From assembly GCA_009881125.1 (NCBI GenBank), contig WXFH01000056.1, forward strand, positions 62,001 through 126,000: DNA of 64,000 nucleotides. Direction: 5' to 3'. The first letter of the stretch is position 1, and the number at the start of each line of letters is the position of its first letter. Shown here in pieces: positions 35,577 to 44,365 of the stretch. A program made the translations under genes and the position numbers. The stretch comes from Acidaminobacter sp. Its GTDB lineage: Bacteria > Bacillota_A > Clostridia > Peptostreptococcales > Acidaminobacteraceae. Below the pieces are notes generated by a model. That model was given only the letters and a program-made list of their open reading frames with translations. It did not search any database and had not been told where the DNA came from.

Positions 35577-36581
35577 ATGCGCATTGCCTACTCAACCATG
35601 ATCCAAACTTATACCGACATCCTCACGCGGCGAGGCGCCAACCCGGATGTCGCGGTCCTTACCGCCAAAATTATGGCAGACAACAGCCTGGACGGCGTTT
35701 ACACCCATGGCGCTAACCGCTTCCCAAGATTGATCCAATATATTGACGAAGGCTACATCGATGTCAACGCTAAGCCGGAATGCCTCCTCAGCGCCGGTGC
35801 CTTCGAGCGGTGGGACGGGCACCTCGGCATGGGCGTCCTGAACGCCAGAGCTGCCATGGACCGGGCTGTTGAGCTGGCCTCCGAACACAGCGTCGGCATC
35901 GTTGCACTGGGCAATACCAACCACTGGATGCGGGGCGGTGCCTATGGCTGGCAGGCCGCGGACGCAGGCTGCGTGGGGATCTGCTGGACCAACACCCGAC
36001 CCAACATGCCCGCCTGGGGCGGCATGGATAAAAAAATAGGCAATAATCCCTTTGTCCTGGCCGTTCCTCGAAGCGATGGCCGCCATGTCGTCGTCGACAT
36101 GGCTATGTCGCAGTTCTCCTATGGCAAGATAGAGGAAGCGCGACTCCAGGGAAAAAAGCTCCCTGTCGCAGGCGGCTATGATACAAACGGCAATATGACG
36201 GATGACCCCGTCGAAATAGAAAAGACCATGCGCGTTCTTCCCACAGGTTTTTGGAAGGGCTCCAGCATGTCGGTTGCACTGGATCTCATCGCCGCGCTGC
36301 TGTCCGCGGGACTCACCACCTCGGAAGTGGGCCGCCGCTATACGGAAGAGTATGGCTTGTCGCAGGTTTTCGTCGCCATCGGCCAAAATCAGTTTAACTC
36401 AGCGGAATTTTCAGACGGTCTGATTGAATCCGTGATTCAGGACCTCAAGGGCTCGGAGCCCGTGGCCGCCGACACCATCCTCCGCTATCCCGGCGAGCGC
36501 GACTACAAGGTGCGCCTGGAGCAGCTTGAAAACGGCATTGAAGTGGTGCCGGAGGTGTGGGAGAAGATTTTGGGGTTGTAG
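35577..36581 (+). CDS. Malate/lactate/diketogulonate dehydrogenase family (YiaK-like), copy 1
   Basis: The 334-aa protein belongs to the Ldh2/YlbC/YiaK NAD(P)H-dependent 2-oxoacid reductase family (DNSLDGVYTHGANRFPR, ALGNTNHWMRGGAYGWQAADAGCVGICWTNT, catalytic His in the THG motif, WKGSSMSVALDLIAALLS). It is the same length as, and collinear with, the product of 39491-40495. The WGG and FERWDG segments point to the 2,3-diketo-L-gulonate reductase branch. It uses GC-rich codons, unlike the second copy. A terminator follows (36638-36672). Confidence 0.88.
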   Translation: MRIAYSTMIQTYTDILTRRGANPDVAVLTAKIMADNSLDGVYTHGANRFPRLIQYIDEGYIDVNAKPECLLSAGAFERWDGHLGMGVLNARAAMDRAVELASEHSVGIVALGNTNHWMRGGAYGWQAADAGCVGICWTNTRPNMPAWGGMDKKIGNNPFVLAVPRSDGRHVVVDMAMSQFSYGKIEEARLQGKKLPVAGGYDTNGNMTDDPVEIEKTMRVLPTGFWKGSSMSVALDLIAALLSAGLTTSEVGRRYTEEYGLSQVFVAIGQNQFNSAEFSDGLIESVIQDLKGSEPVAADTILRYPGERDYKVRLEQLENGIEVVPEVWEKILGL

Positions 36582-36637
36582 AAATGAATGAAATGAAATG
36601 AAAAATGTTGTCATACATCCAGTTTCTTTAAGGACAA

Positions 36638-36672
36638 AAAGAGCCGATTAATAAACAAATCAGCTCTTTTCT
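36638..36672 (+). terminator. Rho-independent terminator
   Basis: AAAAGAGCcGATT and AATCaGCTCTTTT pair around a short AT-rich loop, followed by CTTTTTT. It separates the deformylase/YiaK unit from the sugar-acid operon. Confidence 0.85.
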
Positions 36673-36689
36673 TTTTTGATGAATTTTAG

Positions 36690-36707
36690 TACAATACTAG
36701 TATACAA
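36690..36707 (+). promoter_or_regulatory. Putative GntR operator and -10 of the sugar-acid operon
   Basis: TACAAT (36690-36695) is a possible -10. TAGTATACAA (36698-36707) fits the FCD-type GntR pattern TnGTATACnA. The same pattern, TGGTATACTA, lies upstream of the gntR gene (43546-43555). Confidence 0.5.
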
Positions 36708-36752
36708 GTTGAAGATTGAACTTATCGATTGAACGACCATGGAGGAATTAGG

Positions 36753-37766
36753 ATGAAAGCGGTATATCTTGAAGCACCCGGTGTGATTTATATGAAAGAA
36801 ATTGAGATGCCAGAATCAAAGCCAGGCTACGCGCTTATCAAAGTGAAGGCCGCAAGTATATGTGGCTCTGATGTCGGCGCATTTCGAGGAAACAATGTGT
36901 TGGTCACTTACCCGAGAATTCTGGGTCATGAAGTTGCTGGTGAAATTGTTGAAATTGGACCAAACGATAAGGGTCTAAAACCCGGAGATCGTGTCATCCT
37001 GGATCCCTATGTCTACTGCGGAAAATGTTATCCTTGTTCAATTGGGAGGACTAATTGCTGTGAGAATCTTGAAGTTTTAGGTGTACACCGGGACGGTGGC
37101 ATGGCGGAGTACTTTTCTCATCCGGACCATTTGCTGCACAAAGTTCCGGAGGAAATCGACTGGGACCTGGTACCGCTGGCAGAGCCACTGACCATATCGC
37201 TTCACTCGATCCACAGAGCAGGATTAAAGGCAGGAGAGCATATTACAATCATTGGCGCCGGGCCTATTGGACTGGTTGCAGCACTTGCAGCATTAGAGTA
37301 TGGGGCAGTCCCAATTCTTATCGATGTGTTGGATGAACGACTTGACTATGCTAAAACACTCGGCATCTCTAACACGATCAACAGCTCAAAAACGGATGCA
37401 CTTCAAGCTATTAAGGAGTTGACATTGGGTGTCATGTCACAGGCCGTGGTTGAGGCATCGGGCTCAAATCAAGCAATCCGAGCGACTTTGGATTATGTAT
37501 CCTATGCAGGAAGAGTTGTGTTTACAGGATGGCCAAAAGCAGACACCGAGTTGCCCACTGCTTTGATTACCAAGAAAGAACTGGATTTGAGGGGTTCCCG
37601 GACAAGTGCCGGTGAATTTCAAGAAGCCCTTGACCTGATCTTAAATTCTAAAGTCGATGTTGGCGCGACCATTTCAAAGCGCGTCGCATTTGAAGACTTG
37701 GCTCAGGCTGTTGTCGACCAATCATCGACACCGGAGAAATACCTTAAAATCATATCTGTATTTTAA
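36753..37766 (+). CDS. Zinc-binding alcohol dehydrogenase, hexonate oxidoreductase-like
   Basis: The protein is 337 aa from ATG 36753, 6 nt after GGAGGA. It has the medium-chain zinc dehydrogenase pattern: catalytic zinc ligands in CGSDVGAF and GHEVAGEI, the four structural-zinc cysteines in YCGKCYPCSIGRTNCC, and the nucleotide site GAGPIGLVAAL. Relatives oxidise polyols and aldonates (L-idonate, L-galactonate, L-gulonate). In this cluster the likely reaction is oxidation of a hexonate at C5 to fructuronate or tagaturonate. It is the first gene of the AT-rich island. Confidence 0.85.
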   Translation: MKAVYLEAPGVIYMKEIEMPESKPGYALIKVKAASICGSDVGAFRGNNVLVTYPRILGHEVAGEIVEIGPNDKGLKPGDRVILDPYVYCGKCYPCSIGRTNCCENLEVLGVHRDGGMAEYFSHPDHLLHKVPEEIDWDLVPLAEPLTISLHSIHRAGLKAGEHITIIGAGPIGLVAALAALEYGAVPILIDVLDERLDYAKTLGISNTINSSKTDALQAIKELTLGVMSQAVVEASGSNQAIRATLDYVSYAGRVVFTGWPKADTELPTALITKKELDLRGSRTSAGEFQEALDLILNSKVDVGATISKRVAFEDLAQAVVDQSSTPEKYLKIISVF

Positions 37767-37822
37767 AGAACTTGCAGACTTCAATGCAAATATTATCAAC
37801 TATTTAAAATGGAGGCGTAACC

Positions 37823-38293
37823 ATGATTTTCGGAAATCTGTACAATCAGGGCAATGAAGCAACTTATCCAGAACCAGTTAAAAGAGCGCTTAATTATCTG
37901 AAAGCGAATGACATGTTGGCCATGGAGGCCGGTGTATATGAACTGGATGGTAAGAAGATGTACGTTCAGGTTATTGATACAACCACAAATCTAATCGAGA
38001 ATAAGCGTCCGGAAGTTCACAGAAATTATGTAGATCTTCAATACTCGCCGGCGGGGAATGAGTTGATTGGCTTTGTCCCTGACTTGGGTAAATTTTCTTC
38101 TTCAGAGGGTTATCAGGATGACAGAGATATTATGTTCTACGATCATGTTGAAAATGAAGTTTTCCTAAATATGACCGCTGGCAGTTTTGCTGTATTTTTC
38201 CCTTGGGATGTTCATAGGCCAGCTTGTGCCATGGGTGAACCGATCTCCATCAGAAAAATTGTCATGAAACTTCATATGTCATTATTTGAGTAA
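37823..38293 (+). CDS. YhcH/YjgK/YiaL family protein
   Basis: The 156-aa cupin-like protein matches the YhcH/YjgK/YiaL family (MIFGNLYN, YELDGKKMYVQVIDTTTNLIENKRPEVHRNYVDLQY, FFPWDVHRPA, VKLHM-like end). The His and Glu residues of the presumed metal site are present. Members occur in sialic-acid, diketogulonate and other sugar-acid loci and may act as anomerases or lyases. The good site TGGAGG precedes ATG 37823. Confidence 0.9.
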   Translation: MIFGNLYNQGNEATYPEPVKRALNYLKANDMLAMEAGVYELDGKKMYVQVIDTTTNLIENKRPEVHRNYVDLQYSPAGNELIGFVPDLGKFSSSEGYQDDRDIMFYDHVENEVFLNMTAGSFAVFFPWDVHRPACAMGEPISIRKIVMKLHMSLFE

Positions 38294-38345
38294 ATCTCAA
38301 TGATCAAAATTGACCTGACAGACCTATTCAGGAGTTGTTTATGGA

Positions 38346-38378
38346 TTGACCCAACCATTCTTGTATGGTAGTATAGTT
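38346..38378 (+). promoter_or_regulatory. Candidate internal promoter in the sugar-acid cluster
   Basis: TTGACC (38346-38351) and TAGTAT (38369-38374) are 17 bp apart. The -10 overlaps TAGTATAGTT, a weak match to the GntR pattern TnGTATACnA. Confidence 0.45.
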
Positions 38379-38460
38379 GTGAACAAGAAAAATTCTGAAT
38401 ATTTGTCTTCTGAAGAAAAAGCAGGACGAATCAGTGCGATCTGAAAATAGGAGGCACACC

Positions 38461-39456
38461 ATGAAAAATGTGCGTTGGGGTATGATTGGGCATGGATCAG
38501 TCACGGAAGTAAAAAGTGGTCCAGGTCTTTATAAATCAGAACATTCCACTTTAAAAGGAGTCTATGGCCGAAATTCTGAAAAAGCACATGACTATGCGGT
38601 GCGGCATGGCATTGAGCATGTCTATGACTCAGTGGATGAAATGCTTGGGGATCCGGAGGTAGACGCAGTTTATTTGCCTGTACCGCCGAAATTTCATAAA
38701 GAGTATGCTATAAGATGTTTGGAAGCTGGTAAGATTCCCTACATTGAAAAGCCAATGGCTCAAACCTATCAAGATTGTCTTGAAATCATGGAAAAGGCAG
38801 AGGAAATAGGACTACCCGTTTACGTCGCGTTTTATCGCAGGGGTATGGAAAAGTATATCAAGATTAAGGAAATGTTGGAGGATCAGCTTATTGGCAGGGT
38901 TCGCTGCGTGGAGGTCAGGCATCTGATGCCGCCTGAAGCATCGGATTTTGACAGGGGGAATCTTCCATGGCGCTTAATGCCGGATATTTCAGGCGGCGGC
39001 AAGTTCCTGGATATGGGTGTCCATGTACTTGATATTCTCGACTTTTTCTTTGGTAGTATTATTGAAGCTAATGGTGTTGCTGAGAATTTAGGTGGACTCT
39101 ACGAGGTTGAAGACACCGTTTCCGCGAGTTTTAAATTCGAAAACGGCGTTGTTGGCAATGGATTATGGTGTTATGTTGCGGATCATGCCGAAGAGGTTGT
39201 TCGGATCATAGGGGATGCAGGTACTATGACATTTGAAGGATTAGGCTATGGACCGGTAACCGTTGTGAGTAGTGATGGCGAAAAACAGTTCTCATTTACA
39301 CCTCCAGAGCACGTGGGGATGCCATATATTCAATCCATTGTTAATGAAATTGCAGGATATGACAAGAGTCCAGCTAACCTAAACAGTGCTGCAAACGTCA
39401 TAAAAGTCACAGATCAAATATTGGATGAATACAGAAAGCGCTACTCACACAAGTAA
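38461..39456 (+). CDS. Gfo/Idh/MocA family oxidoreductase
   Basis: The protein is 331 aa from ATG 38461 (site GGAGG). It starts with the Rossmann segment VRWGMIGHGSVTEVKSGPG and carries the conserved YIEKPMAQ catalytic Lys motif and GGGKFLDMGVHVLDIL. Members oxidise or reduce sugars and sugar acids with NAD(P). It probably prepares the imported sugar acid for the UxuA/UxuB route, but the exact step is unclear. Confidence 0.9.
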   Translation: MKNVRWGMIGHGSVTEVKSGPGLYKSEHSTLKGVYGRNSEKAHDYAVRHGIEHVYDSVDEMLGDPEVDAVYLPVPPKFHKEYAIRCLEAGKIPYIEKPMAQTYQDCLEIMEKAEEIGLPVYVAFYRRGMEKYIKIKEMLEDQLIGRVRCVEVRHLMPPEASDFDRGNLPWRLMPDISGGGKFLDMGVHVLDILDFFFGSIIEANGVAENLGGLYEVEDTVSASFKFENGVVGNGLWCYVADHAEEVVRIIGDAGTMTFEGLGYGPVTVVSSDGEKQFSFTPPEHVGMPYIQSIVNEIAGYDKSPANLNSAANVIKVTDQILDEYRKRYSHK

Positions 39457-39490
39457 CAGAAAGTCAGTGCGTTATAAAGGAGAATAGTCC

Positions 39491-40495
39491 ATGAGAATTT
39501 CACAGGAAGATATGATCCAAGAATTTAAACGGGTCCTTGTCAGCAAAGGCTTTAATGAGAACGATGCGTATGAATCAGCGAAACTTTTTACAGAGAATAG
39601 TCTTGACGGGGTTTATTCGCATGGTGTCAATCGTTTTCCACGCGTTGTAAGCTACATTGACAAAGGTTATATTGACGTCAAAGCTAAACCAGAAAAAGTA
39701 TCTTCCATTGGGGCATTTGAGCGATGGGACGGTAAACTCGGAATGGGTAATCTCAATGCTAAACTTGCTATGGAACGTGCCATTGAGCTTTCAAAGGAGT
39801 TTGGAATTGGGCTTGTCGCCATCGGAAATACAAATCACTGGATGCGGGGCGGCGCTTACGGATGGCAGGCAGCAAATGCCGGCTGTGTCGGAATTTGCTG
39901 GACGAACACTCTTCCTAACATGCCTGCATGGGGCGGGAAAGACCGTCGAATAGGAAATAATCCTTTTGTCATTGCGGTACCTAAATCCAATGGCCAACAT
40001 TTAGTTGTCGATATGGCTATGGCTCAGTTCTCCTACGGAAAAATCGAGGAAACCAAATTCAAAGGCGCACAGCTGCCGGTTGCAGGCGGGTATGACCAAA
40101 ATGGTGAATTGACTACAGAACCAGAAGAAATTGAAGCAACATGGCGAGTACTTCCAATAGGTTTCTGGAAAGGTTCCGGCATGTCGATTGCACTGGATCT
40201 CGTCGCAGCGATTCTGTCAGCAGGGATGTCCACGACTGATATAGGGAAGAAATGCGAAGATGAATATGGACTGTCTCAGGTATTGATTGCTATTGACCCT
40301 AGACATTTCAATACAGAGGAATTTACGGATGATGTTATTAACCGGGTCATCGAAGATGTGAAAGGTTCAATTCCGGTCACTGAAGGTTCCAATATCCGTT
40401 ATCCCGGAGAACGGGACTATCAGACGAGACTTGAAAACCTGAAAGATGGCATTCCGGTATTGCCTGAAATTTGGGAAACCATCAAAGCACTCTAA
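39491..40495 (+). CDS. Malate/lactate/diketogulonate dehydrogenase family (YiaK-like), copy 2
   Basis: The 334-aa protein aligns without gaps to copy 1 (35577-36581), sharing SLDGVYSHGVNRFPR, AFERWDGKLGMG, GNTNHWMRGGAYGWQAANAGCVGICWTNT, NNPFV, WKGSGMSIALDLVAAILS and RYPGERDY. It is written in more AT-rich codons. It belongs to the NAD(P)H-dependent 2-oxoacid reductase family that includes 2,3-diketo-L-gulonate reductase. It sits between the Gfo/Idh gene and the TRAP transporter, which suggests that it acts on the imported acid. Confidence 0.88.
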   Translation: MRISQEDMIQEFKRVLVSKGFNENDAYESAKLFTENSLDGVYSHGVNRFPRVVSYIDKGYIDVKAKPEKVSSIGAFERWDGKLGMGNLNAKLAMERAIELSKEFGIGLVAIGNTNHWMRGGAYGWQAANAGCVGICWTNTLPNMPAWGGKDRRIGNNPFVIAVPKSNGQHLVVDMAMAQFSYGKIEETKFKGAQLPVAGGYDQNGELTTEPEEIEATWRVLPIGFWKGSGMSIALDLVAAILSAGMSTTDIGKKCEDEYGLSQVLIAIDPRHFNTEEFTDDVINRVIEDVKGSIPVTEGSNIRYPGERDYQTRLENLKDGIPVLPEIWETIKAL

Positions 40496-40563
40496 GAAAG
40501 CAGTTTTGTGGCAACAACGGCGAAAGCCGCATAATATCAAACAAAACAAAAGGGGAGAATCAG

Positions 40564-41613
40564 ATGAAAAAGTATTTGTCATTGATCATGGTGTTACTTC
40601 TGGCAGTCAGTGTGTTTGCCGGTTGTGCGCCTAAGGCCGAGGCACCAGCTGAAACACCAGCTGAAACACCTGCAGAAGCAACACTCGAACCCGTTAACCT
40701 CGTAGTCGCGCACAACCAGACTTCAACCGAAAACCCTTACCAATATGGTCTTTTAAAATTTAAAGAAGTGGTTGAAGAACTTTCCGCAGGCAACATCACA
40801 GTAACGGTCCATAATGGTTCAATTGGCACAAACGAATCTGAATTAATTGAAAAATTGTCCCTTGGCGCTGCAGATATGGTCGTCGCTTCTCCTGGCTTTA
40901 TGACAGCCATTGGCGTCAATGAAGTGGATATGCTGTCACTCCTTTACCTGTTTAATAGCTTTGATCACTGGGAAAAAGCACTTGACGGTGAGTTTGGCAT
41001 GAAAATGAAAGAAGTTATTACTGAGAAAACAAACAACGAGTTCTTGATCATGGACTACTGGAGTTCAAGTGTCCGCAACTATTATGGCAAAGCGCCAATC
41101 AATGTGCCACAAGACGCAGCCGGTTTTAAAATCAGAACGCAGTCTTCCCCTGTTCAACAGGAATTCTGGGCAAATGCTGGTGCGATCCCGACTTCAGTTG
41201 CATGGGGTGAGCTTTATCAAGCACTCCAACAAGGCGTTGTAGACGCTGCTGAGAATGACTACACTAACTTTATGCTACAGGATCACCACAAGACCAAAAA
41301 TGGCATGTATGTTTCCGAAACAATGCATGACTACACAACGCGACTTCTTCTCATGAATGGCGATCGCTTTGACGCGCTTCCTGAGCAGCAGCAAGCTTGG
41401 ATTCTTGAGGCTATTGACGCAGCAACAGCTGAAGAAAGAGCAGTCACTTATCGTATGCTTGACGAGTCAAAAGCAAAAGTTATCGCAGATGGCGGCGTTG
41501 TCAATGAAGTTGACCTTGACGCTTTCCGTGAATTAGCTGTTCCTATTCAGGACAAATATGCTCAAGAGAATGGCATGGAAGAGTTCCTCGAGATGGTACG
41601 CGCAATTAAATAA
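40564..41613 (+). CDS. dctP: TRAP transporter solute-binding protein, DctP family
   Basis: The protein is 349 aa from ATG 40564 (site AGGGGAG). It has a lipoprotein signal with lipobox VFAGC and an Ala/Pro/Glu/Thr linker, then a DctP domain (NLVVAHNQTSTENPYQYGLLKFKEVVEELSAGNITVTVHNGSIG, FKIRTQSSPVQQEFWANAGAIPTSVAWGELYQALQQGVVDAAEN), including the Arg of KIRTQ that clamps the carboxylate of the ligand. It captures an organic acid, here probably a hexonate or hexuronate, for the DctQM channel. Confidence 0.93.
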   Translation: MKKYLSLIMVLLLAVSVFAGCAPKAEAPAETPAETPAEATLEPVNLVVAHNQTSTENPYQYGLLKFKEVVEELSAGNITVTVHNGSIGTNESELIEKLSLGAADMVVASPGFMTAIGVNEVDMLSLLYLFNSFDHWEKALDGEFGMKMKEVITEKTNNEFLIMDYWSSSVRNYYGKAPINVPQDAAGFKIRTQSSPVQQEFWANAGAIPTSVAWGELYQALQQGVVDAAENDYTNFMLQDHHKTKNGMYVSETMHDYTTRLLLMNGDRFDALPEQQQAWILEAIDAATAEERAVTYRMLDESKAKVIADGGVVNEVDLDAFRELAVPIQDKYAQENGMEEFLEMVRAIK

Positions 41614-41623
41614 ATGACAGGCA

Positions 41624-41664
41624 GCGGTGCAATAAGGGTCAATTCATTATCCTTATTGCACCGC
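41624..41664 (+). promoter_or_regulatory. Stem-loop between dctP and dctQ
   Basis: GCGGTGCAATAAGG (41624-41637) pairs perfectly with CCTTATTGCACCGC (41651-41664). No T-run follows. It probably stabilises or partly terminates the dctP mRNA, giving more binding protein than channel. Confidence 0.7.
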
Positions 41665-41715
41665 ACTAATTAACTATAAATCAAAATAACGATTTTCAAT
41701 AAGAGGAGGCTTAAC

Positions 41716-42201
41716 ATGAGAAGCCTTGCTAACGCGCTTGAAAAAATTCAAACTATGGCGGGTGCAATTGCTATTTCAATTTTTCTCATTACAGTCATTA
41801 TCCAAATAGCGGCAAGATTTCTCCAAGTGCCTGTAATGTGGGCGCAGGACGTTTCAGTGTATTCGTTTGTGTGGGCTGTGTTTTTAGGTGCGGCTATTGC
41901 TGTCAACAGTCACCAGCATTTTGCCTTTGATTCATTAAGGGATCATTTGAAAGGTCGCTGGAAGACTGCCCACGCAATCCTAATAATCGTTTTAATGTTG
42001 ATTTTTACAATTGCTATGTCTAAATACGGCATTGACGTCACTAAGAAGTTTTGGAATTACCAGTGGGTAAATATGCCAAACTTGAAAATGGGTTACGTAT
42101 GGATGTCGCTCCCAATAACCGGAATCACAATGACTTTTTATTTGATCACGCATTTGTTTGAGGGCATTTATGCCTTTATTAAAGGGGGCGAAATATCGTG
42201 A
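41716..42201 (+). CDS. dctQ: TRAP transporter small permease, DctQ family
   Basis: The 161-aa protein has four membrane helices (IAISIFLITVIIQIAARFL, SVYSFVWAVFLGAAIAV, AHAILIIVLMLIFTIAM, WMSLPITGITMTFYLITHLF) and the DctQ motif MWAQDVSVYSFVWAVFLGAA. It links the binding protein to DctM. It overlaps dctM by 4 nt. Confidence 0.93.
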   Translation: MRSLANALEKIQTMAGAIAISIFLITVIIQIAARFLQVPVMWAQDVSVYSFVWAVFLGAAIAVNSHQHFAFDSLRDHLKGRWKTAHAILIIVLMLIFTIAMSKYGIDVTKKFWNYQWVNMPNLKMGYVWMSLPITGITMTFYLITHLFEGIYAFIKGGEIS

Positions 42202-43487
42202 CTGAGGTCCTGCTGATTTTAGCTTTTATAACCTTTATTGCGATCGGGGTGCCAATCTCATTTTCCCTCGGTCTTGTTGCGTTCTTTGGCATTGCTACAG
42301 TTCCCGGAATCCCAAGCATAGTTATTTTCAACAAGATGTTTTATGGACTGAATTCGTTTATTTTGCTTGCAGTTCCACTGTTCATACTGGCCGCTAACCT
42401 TATGAATCACGGCAATATCTCTAAGATGCTGATAGATTTTTCGGTGGCCTTGGTGGGTCATATACGTGGTGGACTTGCGCATTCAAATATTTTGGTATCC
42501 ATGATCTTTGCAGGCGTTTCAGGCTCTTCGCAGGCAGATACTGCAGGTGTTGGAAAGGTTCTAATTCCCAGTATGATTGAGCAGGGATATGATGCTGAGA
42601 CAGCAGTAGGTGTCACTGCAGCTTCATCGACCATCGGCAGCATTATTCCTCCGAGTATAGTCATGGTTGTGTACGCGGGAATCACAAATGCGTCTGTCGC
42701 AGCATTATTTTTAGCTGGTGTCATTCCAGGGATTATGGTTGGATTAGCAATGATGGTTGTCGTTGCGATCCGAGGCAAGAAATACAATTTTCCAAAAAAT
42801 GAACGTGTAAAACTTAATGAAATTGGAAAGTTATTCTTAAAAAGCTTTCCCGCGCTGGTTACACCAATTATTATTATTGGCGGGATCGTCTCAGGCTTCT
42901 TTACGCCTACTGAAGCGGCGGGTGTTTCAGCAGTTTATGCGCTGCTGGTGGGTATGTTTATTTATAAGACTATCAAAGCCCGTCAAATTCCTGAAATTAT
43001 CATTGAAACCCTCAGATTGAGCTCACTTTCTCTCTTTGCCCTCGCTACAGCAAATGCGCTTGGAGAGTTGATGGGATACTATGGTGTCACTGCGGTTGTT
43101 TCTGAGTTTTTCTTGAATGCGCCTGGCGGAATGTATCTGTTTATCACTATTGTCATTGCTTTCTTCCTGTTTATAGGAACCTTCATGGATGGCGTTCCGG
43201 CTATGATCTTATTTGTACCGGTTATTTTACCGGCAGCGATTGCGCTCGGCATTCACCCTGTCCATCTCGGACTGATTGTAACTATAACACTGTCACTGGG
43301 CCTGGTAACCCCGCCATATGGTTTGTGTCTTCTGATTGCAGGCTCTATTGGAAAAATTGGAATTGAAAGATCATTCAGAGGTGTACGACCGTATTTCTTA
43401 GTTGCAGTACTGGTTCTCTTATTTGTTGCATTTGTGCCACAAGTCGTCATTGGGATTCCTAAACTAATAAGTCCTCGCTTATTTTAG
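42198..43487 (+). CDS. dctM: TRAP transporter large permease, DctM family
   Basis: The 429-aa protein has about twelve hydrophobic segments and the DctM signatures SGSSQADTAGVGKVLIPSMIEQGYD, SSTIGSIIPPSI, FFTPTEAAGVSAVYAL and TPPYGLCLLIAGSI. It is the Na+-coupled channel subunit. The start is GTG 42198 within the dctQ stop. A GACCATCGGC word (42629-42638) in the conserved SSTIGS motif is the only one within the island. Confidence 0.95.
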   Translation: MTEVLLILAFITFIAIGVPISFSLGLVAFFGIATVPGIPSIVIFNKMFYGLNSFILLAVPLFILAANLMNHGNISKMLIDFSVALVGHIRGGLAHSNILVSMIFAGVSGSSQADTAGVGKVLIPSMIEQGYDAETAVGVTAASSTIGSIIPPSIVMVVYAGITNASVAALFLAGVIPGIMVGLAMMVVVAIRGKKYNFPKNERVKLNEIGKLFLKSFPALVTPIIIIGGIVSGFFTPTEAAGVSAVYALLVGMFIYKTIKARQIPEIIIETLRLSSLSLFALATANALGELMGYYGVTAVVSEFFLNAPGGMYLFITIVIAFFLFIGTFMDGVPAMILFVPVILPAAIALGIHPVHLGLIVTITLSLGLVTPPYGLCLLIAGSIGKIGIERSFRGVRPYFLVAVLVLLFVAFVPQVVIGIPKLISPRLF

Positions 43488-43497
43488 TCAACTTAAT

Positions 43498-43540
43498 TAA
43501 AACAAACTATTTGGCTCGATTGGGGGCCAAATAGTTTGTG
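43498..43540 (+). terminator. Hairpin terminator after dctM
   Basis: AACAAACTATTTGGC and GCCAAATAGTTTGT pair around a short G-rich loop. A T-rich end is present but short. Confidence 0.7.
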
Positions 43541-43545
43541 GTTGC

Positions 43546-43555
43546 TGGTATACTA
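43546..43555 (+). promoter_or_regulatory. Putative GntR operator upstream of its own gene
   Basis: TGGTATACTA fits TnGTATACnA and lies 55 bp before the gntR start, consistent with autoregulation. Confidence 0.45.
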
Positions 43556-43610
43556 GATTTAAATCATGTACAACTTGACGATGTGATAATAACCTTTAGG
43601 AAGTGATTCA

Positions 43611-44291
43611 ATGAAAATTGATATTTTTCCCCAAACCGAAAAGACAACCGTAGGGGAATACGTTTACGACTTATTAAAAATGAACATTGTCAGAATGAAA
43701 CTTGAGCCCGGCAACCGAATAAGTGAAAATGAAATTTCAGAACTGCTTGGGGTAAGCAGAACACCGGTCAGGGAAGCTTTTATTAAGCTTTCAAGAGAAG
43801 GTTTATTATACATCTTGCCTCAAAGAGGGACATATATTGCTAAAATTGATCTTGATCAAGTTGAGGAAGCTAGATTTATCAGAGAAGTCCTTGAGAGCGC
43901 AGTGCTGAAAATCGTCACACAAGGAATCTCAGATGAGTTTCTGGATCGATTGGATGCCAATCTCGAAGAGCAGCAAAAATGTTTGGTGACCAGGGATCTT
44001 TCCAAATATTTTGAACTTGACGAAGCTTTTCACAGGATTATTTTTGAAAGTGTCAACAAGCTTAGAACCTGGATTGTCATTGATCAGGTGAATACACAAT
44101 ATAAACGCGTCAGAATTCTAAGTTATACATTTGACAACATGATTAACAGTTTGATTGAACAACATGCGCAGCTGGTTGAAGCGATCAGGCTGAAAAATGA
44201 TGAAAAGGCACAGCTTGTGATAGGCAATCACATTCGTAAACTCATTCATGAGCAGGCGGATTTGAAAGCTCGCTATCCAAAGTACTTTTGA
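43611..44291 (+). CDS. GntR-family (FCD) regulator of the sugar-acid cluster
   Basis: The 226-aa protein has an N-terminal GntR winged helix (VGEYVYDLLKMNIVRMKLEPGNRISENEISELLGVSRTPVREAFIKLSREGLL) and a C-terminal FCD ligand domain with metal-binding residues (DEAFHRII, EQHAQLVEAI). Similar proteins (UxuR, ExuR, KdgR types) respond to uronates or their breakdown products. It divides the transport/dehydrogenase genes from uxuA onward and probably controls both. Confidence 0.92.
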   Translation: MKIDIFPQTEKTTVGEYVYDLLKMNIVRMKLEPGNRISENEISELLGVSRTPVREAFIKLSREGLLYILPQRGTYIAKIDLDQVEEARFIREVLESAVLKIVTQGISDEFLDRLDANLEEQQKCLVTRDLSKYFELDEAFHRIIFESVNKLRTWIVIDQVNTQYKRVRILSYTFDNMINSLIEQHAQLVEAIRLKNDEKAQLVIGNHIRKLIHEQADLKARYPKYF

Positions 44292-44365
44292 TGAACGAGA
44301 CTGAAGTATAAACTGTAAATTCGTTGCCATACTTGAATGGCAGTTGTGTTGAAGGAGGTAATCCA

